NCBI GenBank assembly: GCA_030949405.1
Contig: JAUZSN010000002.1
Span: forward strand, 1,364,001 to 1,428,000
Length of the DNA: 64,000 nt
DNA from: Methylococcales bacterium
GTDB taxonomy: Bacteria; Pseudomonadota; Gammaproteobacteria; Methylococcales; Methylomonadaceae
Direction: 5' to 3'
Shown: in pieces, positions 37,215-45,878 of the stretch
Layout: the number at the start of each line of letters is the position of its first letter
Numbering within the stretch: the stretch's first letter is position 1
Made by a program: the position numbers and the translations under genes
Notes under the pieces: generated by a model
Databases searched by the model: none
The model's input: the letters and a program-made list of their open reading frames with translations, nothing else
Told to the model about the DNA's origin: nothing

Positions 37215-38660
37215 TTACAATAAAACCACATCATACTGCTCTTGATTATATTCCGATTCGGCACGAAATTTAATTTGCACATTTAGAAAAACCTCTAATT
37301 CTGATAGCATATCAGCGGCCTCATCAAGGAGGGCTTCAACGACTTCATGTGAGGCCAAAACTAATAATTTTTGCACCTTATATTGTCGCACTTCACGAAT
37401 AATTTCTCTAAAAATTTCAAGACACATGGATTCGGCTGTTCTTAAGACACCACGCCCTTCACATACCGAGCAAGGTTCACATAAAATATGCTCTAAACTT
37501 TCTCGCGTCCGTTTACGGGTCATTTCGACGAGACCTAAAATAGAGACGGTGGAGATATGGGTTTTTGCATGGTCTTTTGCAAGATAGCGTTCTAAGGCTT
37601 CTAATACTTGATCTTTATGACGGCTACTTTGCATATCAATAAAATCAATAATAATAATACCCCCCAGATTTCTAAGTCTCAACTGTCGTGCAAGGGTCTG
37701 TGTTGCCTCAAGATTGGTTTTAAAAATAGTCTCTTCTAAGTTCCGCCCACCGACATAGGCCCCCGTATTAACATCAATCGTGGTCATCGCTTCGGTTTGA
37801 TCGAAAACTAAATAACCCCCTGATTTTAAAGGAACTTTTCGATCCAAGGCTTTTTTGATTTCCCCTTCGACATTGTAAATATCAAACACAGGACACTCGC
37901 CTGAATAATGTTCAATAATGGGGACAATTTCAGGAACAAAGGTTTTTGCAAATTCAGTGACCCGTATAAATGTTTCACGCGAATCAATACGAATACGCTC
38001 AATACTTTCACTGTAAAGATCCCTTAAAATACGTTCACTTAAGGGGAAATCTTGATAAATAAGGGTTTTAGGCAACGCAAGTTCAACCTTTGCCGCGATA
38101 GACTCCCATAATTTAATTAAAAAGGTCATGTCGGCAAATAAAATCGGCTCTTCAATACATTCGGCTGCGGTACGGGCAATAAAGCCTCCACAGTTATTTT
38201 TCTTTTGAAACGCCGTGCTACACGTTTTTAATCGGGCGCGTTCATTTTGACATTCAATGCGTTGAGAAACACCAGAGGCTTTACTATAAGGCATGTAAAC
38301 TTGAAAGCGGGACGGAATTGAGATTTCAGTGGTTAAACGCGCCCCTTTAGACCCTAAAGGATCTTTCGTAACTTGCACAATAACCGATTGCTTATCATGC
38401 AAATAGCGTTCAATATTATCACAGCCCTTTTCTTTGGCTTTGAAGTCGGATAAATGTAAAAAAGCCGCTTTCGGTAATCCAATATCAATAAAAGCGGCTT
38501 GCATTCCTGGTAAAACCCGACACACCTCGCCTTTATAAATATTACCCACTAAACCCCGTTGTAGAATTCGCTCAATCACGAGTTCTTGCAAAATACCATT
38601 TTCGATGAGTGCGACGCGTGTTTCCGGTGGCGTAACATTAATTAAGATTTCTTCACTCAT
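37215..38660 (-). CDS. rng: Ribonuclease G
   Basis: Single-strand endoribonuclease that matures the 5' end of 16S rRNA and takes part in mRNA decay. The 481-residue protein has the S1 domain split by the usual insertion (RGLVGNIYKGEVCRVLPGM, residues ~35-125) and the DNase I-like catalytic domain with the magnesium aspartates in TTIDVNTGAYVG and IIIDFIDMQ. The zinc-link region reads CEPCSVCEGRG. The last ~60 residues match RNase G and there is no RNase E scaffold domain. The start overlaps the maf stop by 8 bases. Confidence 0.95.
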   Translation of the reverse strand: MSEEILINVTPPETRVALIENGILQELVIERILQRGLVGNIYKGEVCRVLPGMQAAFIDIGLPKAAFLHLSDFKAKEKGCDNIERYLHDKQSVIVQVTKDPLGSKGARLTTEISIPSRFQVYMPYSKASGVSQRIECQNERARLKTCSTAFQKKNNCGGFIARTAAECIEEPILFADMTFLIKLWESIAAKVELALPKTLIYQDFPLSERILRDLYSESIERIRIDSRETFIRVTEFAKTFVPEIVPIIEHYSGECPVFDIYNVEGEIKKALDRKVPLKSGGYLVFDQTEAMTTIDVNTGAYVGGRNLEETIFKTNLEATQTLARQLRLRNLGGIIIIDFIDMQSSRHKDQVLEALERYLAKDHAKTHISTVSILGLVEMTRKRTRESLEHILCEPCSVCEGRGVLRTAESMCLEIFREIIREVRQYKVQKLLVLASHEVVEALLDEAADMLSELEVFLNVQIKFRAESEYNQEQYDVVLL

Positions 38661-39228
38661 GGATAATTTTTATTCCCTGTTTAGATAAAAGTTCAGCGGT
38701 TTCAAATAAGGGTAACCCCATCACCGCTGAAAAACTGCCTTTGATTGATTCGATGAAAATACTTCCTAGACCTTGAATAGCATAGCCACCTGCTTTATCG
38801 CAGGGTTCGCCTGTTTTCCAGTAGTTCCGCATTTCAGACGGCTGAAGCGATCTAAATTTAACCTCAGTGATGACTAATCGCTGCCAATGTTCAGTCCCCC
38901 TAAACGAAATCGCACTACAAACCTGATGCGTTGTTCCCGATAACTGCGTTAGCATCTCGGCGGCATGGGCTTGATTTTCAGGCTTTCCCATGATTTTTTT
39001 ATTTAAAATGACCGCCGTATCCGCCGCAAGTACAGGCAAGATGGGATTATCTAGCTTAACACACGCGGCCGATTTTTCAGCGGCTACCCGCTGTACATAC
39101 ACTAAAGGGGATTCATTTTTTAAGGGGGTTTCATCAATATCAATCCGGCAAACATGATAAGTAACCCCTAATTGAGTCAATAATTCGCGTCGTCGCGGTG
39201 AATTTGACGCTAAAATAATCTGTGTCAT
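38653..39228 (-). CDS. maf: Maf-family nucleotide pyrophosphatase
   Basis: House-cleaning enzyme of the Maf/HAM1 fold that hydrolyses non-canonical or dTTP/UTP nucleotides. The 191-residue protein opens LASNSPRRRELLTQLGV (substrate loop), with DIDETPL, LAADTAVIL, GKPENQAHAAEML and the C-terminal YAIQGLGSIFIESIKGSFSAVMGLP. The pattern fits the dTTP/UTP (YhdE) branch, which is the one that precedes rng in E. coli, as here. Co-transcribed with rlmH (6-base gap) and rng (overlap). Confidence 0.93.
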   Translation of the reverse strand: MTQIILASNSPRRRELLTQLGVTYHVCRIDIDETPLKNESPLVYVQRVAAEKSAACVKLDNPILPVLAADTAVILNKKIMGKPENQAHAAEMLTQLSGTTHQVCSAISFRGTEHWQRLVITEVKFRSLQPSEMRNYWKTGEPCDKAGGYAIQGLGSIFIESIKGSFSAVMGLPLFETAELLSKQGIKIIHE

Positions 39229-39234
39229 GATGAT

Positions 39235-39702
39235 TTAGCGGTGATAAGGGTGGTTGTTAAGAAGACTCCACGCACGGTATATTTGTTCAGCCACTAAAAC
39301 GCGAACAAGGGGATGAGGAAACGTTAAGTTAGATAAGCTCCACGATTGGTGAGCGCGTGCTTTTACGGCATCAGCAAGGCCTTCAGGACCACCAACTAAT
39401 AACGCAATGTTTTGTCCGCTTTCGAGCCAGCTTTTAAGGTTAACGGACAGGGCTGGAGTCGTCCATGCTTTTCCAGGAATATCAAGGGTCACCAGATGAC
39501 TTCTCGGTGAAATGGCCGCTAACATTTTTTCGCCTTCATCTCTTATAATTCGCTGAGTATCGCTATTTTTCCCTCGTTTTCCTGCGGGAATTTCTCTTAA
39601 AATTAATTCACACGCCTTCGGCAAGCGTTTAGCGTAATCATCGTAGCCTTGTTCAATCCAAGCGGGCATTTTTTTTCCCACGGAAATAAGTTGTATTTGC
39701 AT
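39235..39702 (-). CDS. rlmH: 23S rRNA pseudouridine-1915 N3-methyltransferase
   Basis: SPOUT methyltransferase that modifies pseudouridine 1915 in helix 69 of 23S rRNA on assembled ribosomes. The 155-residue protein shows the whole signature: [51 protein letters not shown] (trefoil-knot SAM site) and [20 protein letters not shown], ending LLNNHPYHR. First gene of the rlmH-maf-rng-yhdP unit. Confidence 0.97.
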   Translation of the reverse strand: MQIQLISVGKKMPAWIEQGYDDYAKRLPKACELILREIPAGKRGKNSDTQRIIRDEGEKMLAAISPRSHLVTLDIPGKAWTTPALSVNLKSWLESGQNIALLVGGPEGLADAVKARAHQSWSLSNLTFPHPLVRVLVAEQIYRAWSLLNNHPYHR

Positions 39703-39732
39703 AATGAGTTGAATTCAAGCTAATGAGATAAA

Positions 39733-39757
39733 AAAAGGACACTTAGCGTGTCCTTTT
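39733..39757 (-). terminator. Bidirectional hairpin terminator upstream of rlmH
   Basis: AAAAGGACAC - TTAGC - GTGTCCTTTT forms a 10-bp stem flanked by A and T runs, so it can end transcription in both directions. On the minus strand it would terminate a transcript arriving from panD. Confidence 0.75.
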
Positions 39758-39779
39758 AAAAATTAATTCTTTAAATTTA

Positions 39780-39930
39780 GGGCATCCTTTATTTTTCAGT
39801 TTACAGTTTAAATCGGAGTCCAATAGCACTAGCGGTTGGCGAATCACGAAACGAGCTAATGCTATTTTACGCCACACTATTTTTTAAGAATAAAGTGTAA
39901 ACTATATTTTGAGCTAAATGAAGGATGCCC
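39780..39930. mobile_element. 151-bp inverted-repeat element, family 2, copy B
   Basis: Ends GGGCATCCTTTATTT and AAATGAAGGATGCCC are 15-bp inverted repeats with one mismatch. The interior aligns with the copy at 18999-19146 throughout (TTTACAGTTTAAA, GGAGTCCAATAGC, CACTATTTTTTAAGAATAAA). It lies between panD and its terminator. No coding capacity. Confidence 0.85.
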
Positions 39931-39948
39931 AATTTAGCAACCTATTTG

Positions 39949-40329
39949 TTAGGCTGCTTGTACAGGAATTACATGACTGGCATGACTGATATTATTTTGT
40001 TCATCAAAATAAACTAACGTGGGTTTATAGGCTTCAAGTTCTTTTTCATTATAGCTTGCAAACGCACAAACGATAATCAAATCACCTGGACAGGCACGAC
40101 GAGCCGCCGCCCCATTAATTGAAAAAATTTTAGAGTCCGCTTCTGCACGAATCGCATAGGTGGTAAAACGTTCGCCATTATTAATGTTATAAATTTGAAT
40201 TTGCTCGTATTCTTTGATTCCCGAACGGTCTAAAATAGTGGAATCAATAGCACAAGAGCCTTCATAGCCCAATTCAGAGTGTGTAACCGTCGCCCGGTGC
40301 AATTTTGCTTTAAGCATTGTGGCTTGCAT
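39949..40329 (-). CDS. panD: Aspartate 1-decarboxylase
   Basis: Pyruvoyl enzyme that makes beta-alanine for pantothenate synthesis. The 126-residue proenzyme has the Gly-Ser self-cleavage site in [11 protein letters not shown] (Ser ~25), with [22 protein letters not shown] and [11 protein letters not shown] downstream. The start at 40329 gives [19 protein letters not shown]; the internal ATG at 40317 is possible. panC is 2 kb upstream on the same strand, with an MscS gene between. The 57-base gap to that gene has no clear signal. Confidence 0.96.
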   Translation of the reverse strand: MQATMLKAKLHRATVTHSELGYEGSCAIDSTILDRSGIKEYEQIQIYNINNGERFTTYAIRAEADSKIFSINGAAARRACPGDLIIVCAFASYNEKELEAYKPTLVYFDEQNNISHASHVIPVQAA

Positions 40330-40386
40330 AATAAATAAACTTAAATACTTGTGAACTCTTGATTATGCCTTATTTTAATAAGACTA

Positions 40387-42240
40387 TCAACTTTCAAATG
40401 ATTCTTCTTTAGTTTTATCCTTTAAATTTTCCCCATCACGATTAATTCTAACTTCGGTTGGATAGGCAAATTCTAAATTATTTTTTTGAAGAATATCAGC
40501 AATTTTAAATAAAACATCTTCTTTAACGGCTAACCACTCACTCCAATTAACCGTTTTTGAAAAACAGTAGACTAAAATATCAATCGAAAAATCATTATAC
40601 CGATCCATAAAGACTAATTGCATATTTTTAATGCCTTGCGTATCCGCCTGCGATGAAAACCGAAAATTTCGCCGTTTTCTTCCTTGAATCGTCGAATGGG
40701 GATTAGCAATATCGCTATGGTGTTGTAACATGGTACGAATATCCTCCAACGCCTGACGTATATCCTTCATATCGCTTTCATAGGTTAGGCCAATATACAT
40801 TTTTATCCGTCGCCCAACCACCCGACGATTCCAATTTTTAACACAAGAAACCGATACCGACGCATTGGGAATGGTAATGAGTGCATTATCAAAGGTGCGA
40901 ATCGTGGTACTTCGTAAACCAATTTCTGCCACCGTCCCTTCGGCATCGCCAATTTTTACCCAATCGCCCATTCTAAAAATATTATCAAAAAGAATCGTTA
41001 CGCCGCCAAACAAATTGGATAGGGTATCTTTTGCCGCCAAAGCAAAGGCTAAGCCGCCAATTCCTAACGTTGAGACAATCGCGGTAATATTAATACCAAA
41101 ATGTTTTAAACAGACGGTTATGATAAGCACTAAAATGAGTCCTTTACTTACTTGAACGCCTAAATTAAACAACTCTTTCCGTAGCTCTTTATTGGTTCGA
41201 CAAATTTTACGAATATGTAATAAAGCAATGCTGTCGAGTAATTTAAAGAAAAACCAGCTATAAATAAACGCATAAACAACGAAAATAACATTTTCAAGTA
41301 ACAGTCGATAATCGGTTTTATAAAAAAAGGCATAATTCGCTAGATCAAGACCAAAAAAGATTAACAACGTTCGTAAGGGACGACGAATTTCATGATAAAT
41401 TAATTCTTGATGATCGGCTCCCGCTTCGAGTAAATAGGTCTCGACAAACCAACTGGTGCATCGAAAAACAAACGGGTGAAACAGATAAACGACTAACACA
41501 ATCATAATGGATAGAAAAACACCCCCAACATCAACCTTAAAGGCGGATAATTTGTGATTATAGGGTTTAATAAATTCAAAATGATTCACATAAGCAATCA
41601 TTGATGGCAACGTAAAATTCTTTATCCAATGTTTAACGGATATTTGTTCAGGATTATTAGCTGCATAGCTTAAAATATCACGATAGGTATCGTTAAAAAT
41701 ATGAAACTGTTTGTAGTTTTTAACCACATCATGATAAATACTCGACTCGGTTTCATCAGGAAGTTCGATTAACTTTCGCTCTTTCGTGTTATCACTTAAC
41801 GCTTGTTTTGCGTAAAGAACAATTGTTTCAGGTTGTTCATAATTATGAGCCGCTTGAATGAAGTAGAGAATCGACTCATGAGTATTTTGTTGAACATGAT
41901 ACAAGGCCTGTTTTAATTTATCTCGTTGTACGGCCAAGGTGTTATTTTTTTCTTGATTGACACTAATACGCGTTTTTAAAAAATTTAATCGTTTTTTATC
42001 AATAACCCCCGGTAATTTTTCAACGAGCGTTGATCTTAATTGAAACATTAAATCACTTAATAACTGATTTTTTTCGGTAAGTAAACGGTCAATTTTTTCA
42101 TCATCCTCCAGCGTTAACAAGGATTGGTTAAAGCTATTGAGCTTGGAAAGCTTATTGATAACGTCATCTTGGTCACTGGGTTTCGCATTAACCGTAACAC
42201 TTAAAATGAGCATAATTAAAAAAATTAATGGCTTTGTCAT
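40387..42240 (-). CDS. MscS-family mechanosensitive channel with a long periplasmic N-terminus
   Basis: A 617-residue membrane protein. A signal peptide (LIFLIMLILSVTVNA) is followed by a ~200-residue helical extracytoplasmic region rich in charged coiled-coil-like segments, several membrane helices, then the MscS pore helix (GIGGLAFALAAKDTLSNLFGG) and the beta domain (DWVKIGDAEGTVAEIGLRST, ITIPNASVSVSCVKNW). The layout is that of the larger MscK/YbdG-like relatives, intermediate in size. Likely an osmotic-downshock relief valve. It lies between panC and panD but is unrelated in function to them. Confidence 0.88.
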   Translation of the reverse strand: MTKPLIFLIMLILSVTVNAKPSDQDDVINKLSKLNSFNQSLLTLEDDEKIDRLLTEKNQLLSDLMFQLRSTLVEKLPGVIDKKRLNFLKTRISVNQEKNNTLAVQRDKLKQALYHVQQNTHESILYFIQAAHNYEQPETIVLYAKQALSDNTKERKLIELPDETESSIYHDVVKNYKQFHIFNDTYRDILSYAANNPEQISVKHWIKNFTLPSMIAYVNHFEFIKPYNHKLSAFKVDVGGVFLSIMIVLVVYLFHPFVFRCTSWFVETYLLEAGADHQELIYHEIRRPLRTLLIFFGLDLANYAFFYKTDYRLLLENVIFVVYAFIYSWFFFKLLDSIALLHIRKICRTNKELRKELFNLGVQVSKGLILVLIITVCLKHFGINITAIVSTLGIGGLAFALAAKDTLSNLFGGVTILFDNIFRMGDWVKIGDAEGTVAEIGLRSTTIRTFDNALITIPNASVSVSCVKNWNRRVVGRRIKMYIGLTYESDMKDIRQALEDIRTMLQHHSDIANPHSTIQGRKRRNFRFSSQADTQGIKNMQLVFMDRYNDFSIDILVYCFSKTVNWSEWLAVKEDVLFKIADILQKNNLEFAYPTEVRINRDGENLKDKTKEESFES

Positions 42241-42372
42241 CGCTTAAACCTTGTTGTGGAGTTGCTAATTTAAAACTGGAAAAAAATCGGTATAAATAGA
42301 ACGCCTTGCATTTTTGAGGTCGGTTCTTATATTTTAAGTTTAGTCCCTAAAGGCTAAGGGTAAGAAGCTCAA

Positions 42373-43215
42373 TTATTTCTGCAAATAAACATTATCAATC
42401 AAACGAGGTTTCCCTAATTTTGCTGCTGCTAAAATAACCAGTGCCTGCTCATAATTAGTTGCAGATAATAAATCATTCGCACAGCAAATTGAAAAATAAT
42501 CAATTTCAAAACCTATCGACGTTAAAAACTGTTGTTGTTGCCTTTCAATCGTTCTAAAATCCAGCTCATTTTGTATAATTTGGTCACGGGCGTAACCCAA
42601 TGCTTGATAAAGCTTAGGCGCAATTTGACGCTGTTCTGAGGTTAAATAGCCATTACGTGAACTCATCGCCAAACCATCTGTTTCACGCATAGTTTTGATA
42701 CTTTCCACGACCACTGGGCTATTTAAATCACGAATCATCAGTCGAATAATCGCGAGCTGTTGAAAATCCTTTTCACCTAAAAAAAGGAGATTGGGTTGCA
42801 CGATATTTAATAATTTACACACAATCGTCGCAACGCCTGAAAAATGCCCTTTCCGTTGTTGACCACAATGCAAATCAGCCAGTGTTGAAATATGAAGGCT
42901 TGTTTGGGCATCGGGATAATAAATTTCCTCAACAGTCGGTAAAAACAACAAATCAACCCCTTCAGATATTAATGCCGTCCTATCTTGTTGTTCTGTTCGT
43001 GGGTAGCTCTTAAAATCTTCGCCTTCTGAAAACTGAGTCGGATTAACAAAAATACTCACAATAACTTTATCCGCTTTTTGTTTAGCCGCCTGTATTAAGG
43101 CTAAATGTCCCGCATGTAAATTCCCCATTGTAGGCACAAAAGCAAGCGTCATTCCTTGTTGAGTCCATTTTTTTATCGTCGCGCGTAGGCTTTGAATTGA
43201 ATTAAGCGTTTGCAT
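42373..43215 (-). CDS. panC: Pantothenate synthetase
   Basis: ATP-dependent condensation of pantoate with beta-alanine. The 280-residue protein shows VPTMGNLHAGHLALIQAAK (HIGH-like ATP site), SIFVNPTQFSEGEDFKSYPR, GHFSGVATIVCKLLNIVQPN, FLGEKDFQQLAIIRLMIRDL and the KMSKS-like MSSRNGYLT. Length and motifs are standard. panB is not in the window. The 409 bases upstream to the next gene hold a sigma-54 promoter pointing away and are otherwise AT-rich. Confidence 0.97.
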   Translation of the reverse strand: MQTLNSIQSLRATIKKWTQQGMTLAFVPTMGNLHAGHLALIQAAKQKADKVIVSIFVNPTQFSEGEDFKSYPRTEQQDRTALISEGVDLLFLPTVEEIYYPDAQTSLHISTLADLHCGQQRKGHFSGVATIVCKLLNIVQPNLLFLGEKDFQQLAIIRLMIRDLNSPVVVESIKTMRETDGLAMSSRNGYLTSEQRQIAPKLYQALGYARDQIIQNELDFRTIERQQQQFLTSIGFEIDYFSICCANDLLSATNYEQALVILAAAKLGKPRLIDNVYLQK

Positions 43216-43533
43216 AGGGTGTGGTTTTGAATAAATATTAAATTTTTAAACGCAAATAACTGACTACTATTTACGACCTCATTTATAAATACGTTAACGT
43301 TATCGTTAAAATAATTCACATTATTTCATGATCGAGATAAGAAGCATTATATTTTTGCACTTTTAATTTCAACGGTTATTTAATTTCAACCAGGTTATTT
43401 CCTGCAAAAATTGTAGTTTATGTTTAAATTCTCATACTTTTTTTGCAGGTTTATTTTCAAGATTTAAAAAAAATCGTCACTAAATCAACAAATAAATAAT
43501 TAACCTATTGAAAAAAAAGGTTATTTTCTGCTT

Positions 43534-43550
43534 TGGCACGATGGGTGCAT
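43534..43550 (+). promoter_or_regulatory. Sigma-54 promoter upstream of the CX4CH secreted protein
   Basis: TTGGCACGATGGGTGCA: the invariant GG (43535-43536) and GC (43547-43548) are 12 bases apart, as the -24/-12 class requires, with one deviation from TGGCAC-N5-TTGCA. It is 75 bases before the ATG at 43625. No enhancer site was recognised. Confidence 0.75.
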
Positions 43551-43624
43551 TGTATAACAACAGTTCCCTTAAAATAAAAAAAGGGATTAATCTCATATAA
43601 AATTAAAAAACAGGCATAACCCAA

Positions 43625-44512
43625 ATGAAAAAATTAAATATAATGGCAATGGTAATTGCCTGTAGCCCCTTAATAAGCCCTGCTTTTGCTGAATTACAAA
43701 CCGATAGAGCGGTTGTTAATGATCCGACGTTAAGTATTGTTGCAAAAGCAAATTTTCCAACCCCTGTTAGTGGGGATCTTTATTTAGCCATTCAAACAGG
43801 GGGGAGATTCTTATTTATGACAAAGAGTGGTCAATTAACGCCTGATGTTATCCCTTTTTCACAAGGACAAGAATATTTGGGTCAAGTTCCTCTTTTTAAT
43901 ATCCTCGCAGAAGGTATAGCACCAGGTCGTTATACCATCTTTCAGGTCGTTGCAAATCCTGATAGCAATCCCTTAGATTTTAACAACTGGGTCGGGGGAC
44001 TTGGGGGCTTAAGTAAGCTTAATTTTATGATTGGGTTACCGCCTCAGCAAAGTGGTGATTTTGATAATAACGGTTTTGCGGATGATGACATTAATCGCGA
44101 TGGTTTTCATGATGACGACAAAGACCAAAATGGTTTTCATGATGCCGATACCAATAATGATGGTTTCTACGATGATGATCTTAATCAAAATGGTATCCGT
44201 GATGCGAATGAGAACATTACCCCTCCTGTAACAACTCCTGTAACAACTCCTGTAACAACTCCTGAACCTGTTCCAGTAACACCCGAACCTGTCTCCATAA
44301 TTACTGAAGGTCAAGCTGCTTATGCCAGTTGTGCTTCATCGGCTTGTCATGGTGCAAATCCAGCCTTTAATCAAAACGGCGTATTAAAAGGCAGAAGTGC
44401 AACTTCAACCATGAGTGCGATTGCTGGAAATAAAGGTGGAATGGGATTTCTAAGTGCCGTAATTACAGCGGACTCTGCAAACAAAATTTCAGCTTATCTA
44501 AATAGCATTTAA
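43625..44512 (+). CDS. Secreted protein with calcium-binding repeats and a CX4CH c-type-cytochrome-like domain
   Basis: A 295-residue exported protein with a signal peptide (ends SPAFA). The N-terminal ~130 residues are a beta-rich domain of unknown family. Residues ~140-200 hold about five Asp/Asn-rich repeats (DDINRDGFHDDD, KDQNGFHDAD, TNNDGFYDDD) like thrombospondin type 3 calcium loops. A Pro/Thr/Val linker with three PVTT units follows. The last ~60 residues resemble a small class I cytochrome c: YASCASSACHGANPAF contains C-X4-C-H where the usual motif is CXXCH, with later methionines as possible axial ligands. If heme is bound, it is by an atypical site. It has a sigma-54 promoter and a strong terminator, so it is a single-gene unit. 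Electron-transfer role uncertain. Confidence 0.65.
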   Translation: MKKLNIMAMVIACSPLISPAFAELQTDRAVVNDPTLSIVAKANFPTPVSGDLYLAIQTGGRFLFMTKSGQLTPDVIPFSQGQEYLGQVPLFNILAEGIAPGRYTIFQVVANPDSNPLDFNNWVGGLGGLSKLNFMIGLPPQQSGDFDNNGFADDDINRDGFHDDDKDQNGFHDADTNNDGFYDDDLNQNGIRDANENITPPVTTPVTTPVTTPEPVPVTPEPVSIITEGQAAYASCASSACHGANPAFNQNGVLKGRSATSTMSAIAGNKGGMGFLSAVITADSANKISAYLNSI

Positions 44513-44543
44513 TTTTAAATTAAATTTATCTTCCTCATAAAAT

Positions 44544-44591
44544 AACAGGGTCATGACACGATAGAACACTCGTTGATTATGACCCTGTTTT
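44544..44591 (+). terminator. Terminator after the CX4CH protein gene
   Basis: AACAGGGTCAT (44544-44554) pairs with ATGACCCTGTT (44579-44589), a long stem with an internal loop, followed by TTTAG and pyrimidine-rich sequence. Confidence 0.8.
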
Positions 44592-44636
44592 AGATTCTCC
44601 CCTTCTTTATTTTTAAAGCTCATTCGAGGTTTAAAA

Positions 44637-44646
44637 CCCCCCCCCC
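44637..44646 (+). repeat. Homopolymeric C10 tract
   Basis: Ten consecutive C in otherwise AT-rich non-coding DNA between a terminator and ilvE, 143 bases before the ilvE ATG. Such tracts slip readily, but no coding frame or promoter spacer is evident across it. Confidence 0.8.
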
Positions 44647-44788
44647 ATTCACCTTAGTTTTATTTTTAGCTTCTTTCTACCTCTTATTTTTTAAGCGGAA
44701 TACCTGAAACAATGCTTCTATCGGGTTTACCTTGCTTTTTAAAGTCGATATAATCAGGTCAAATTAAATTGACCCTATAGATAAAAAT

Positions 44789-45715
44789 ATGCAAACAATG
44801 AATGATAGAGATGGACTCATTTGGATGGATGGCGAGTGGGTAGAGTGGCGTGAGGCGAAAGTTCACGTTTTAACCCACACGTTACATTATGGCGCGGGTG
44901 TGTTTGAAGGTCTACGTGCTTATCATGCTGAAGAAGGGACGGCTATTTTTAAATTAAAAGAACACACGGATCGTCTCTACCGTTCCGCGCATATTTTAAA
45001 CATGAAAATTCCTTTTACCAAAGAGGTCGTAAATGAAGCCCAGCGTCTGGCTATTGGTAAAAATAATCTGGATAGTGCCTATATTAGAACAATGTGCTTT
45101 TATGGCTCAGAAGGAATGGGCTTACGCGCGGATAATTTAAAAGTCCATATCATGGTAGCTGCATGGGAATGGGGGGCTTATTTAGGGGATGAAAGCATGG
45201 AAAAAGGCATTCGTATTAGAACCTCTTCTTATACTCGCAACCATGTTAACAGTACCATGTGTAAAGCCAAGGCAAATGGTAATTATATTAATTCTATTTT
45301 AGCCTTACAAGAAGCGTTATCCGCAGGCTATGATGAGGCTTTATTATTGGATCATGAAGGTTATGTTGCTGAAGGCAGTGGTGAAAACTTATTTATTATT
45401 CGTAATGGTAAACTTTATACCCCTGAAACGACCTCCGCTTTAGAAGGCATTACCCGTGATACGATTATGACGGTTGCGCGAGAGGAAGGCTTGGAGATTG
45501 TCGAAAAGCGAATCACACGTGATGAGGTTTATGTAGCTGATGAAGCTTTTTTTACAGGTTCAGCCGCAGAAGTCACGCCTATTCGGGAATATGATGATCG
45601 GCTTATTGGCTCTGGAACGCGGGGTGAAATTACTGAAAAATTACAAAGTCTCTATTTTGATTATGTGCATGGTCGCCGTGGAACGCATCCTGAATGGTTA
45701 ACCTATACCGCTTAG
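44789..45715 (+). CDS. ilvE: Branched-chain amino acid aminotransferase
   Basis: PLP enzyme that carries out the last step of leucine, isoleucine and valine synthesis. The 308-residue protein has WMDGEWVEWREAKVHVLTHT, HYGAGVFEGLRAY, the PLP-lysine region MCKAKANGNYINSILALQEA, YVAEGSGENLFII and LEGITRDTIM: class IV aminotransferase hallmarks. The second ATG (44798) is an alternative start. It is a single gene with its own upstream region. Identity as IlvE and not a D-amino-acid transaminase rests on the length and the GVFEG motif. Confidence 0.95.
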   Translation: MQTMNDRDGLIWMDGEWVEWREAKVHVLTHTLHYGAGVFEGLRAYHAEEGTAIFKLKEHTDRLYRSAHILNMKIPFTKEVVNEAQRLAIGKNNLDSAYIRTMCFYGSEGMGLRADNLKVHIMVAAWEWGAYLGDESMEKGIRIRTSSYTRNHVNSTMCKAKANGNYINSILALQEALSAGYDEALLLDHEGYVAEGSGENLFIIRNGKLYTPETTSALEGITRDTIMTVAREEGLEIVEKRITRDEVYVADEAFFTGSAAEVTPIREYDDRLIGSGTRGEITEKLQSLYFDYVHGRRGTHPEWLTYTA

Positions 45716-45878
45716 GCAGAATACGCTAATAATTTCCAATAAATTTGCAGGGTCTTGACGTTACTTCTCAAGCGAAATAAGCTAACCCAGTCTACAAAAT
45801 TTATTTTTATTTTGTAGGCGACTTTTGGACGTTATTAACCCTTTAACCCTTTACCTCTTACCTTTCATCCCGTTACCC

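Noticed and set aside
43625-44512. Dockerin domain
   Set aside because: Repeats are more than two, closely spaced and lack dockerin helices; thrombospondin type 3-like loops fit better.
44637-44646. C10 tract as a phase-variation switch for ilvE
   Set aside because: It is 143 bases upstream, outside any coding frame and not in an evident promoter spacer; kept only as a repeat.
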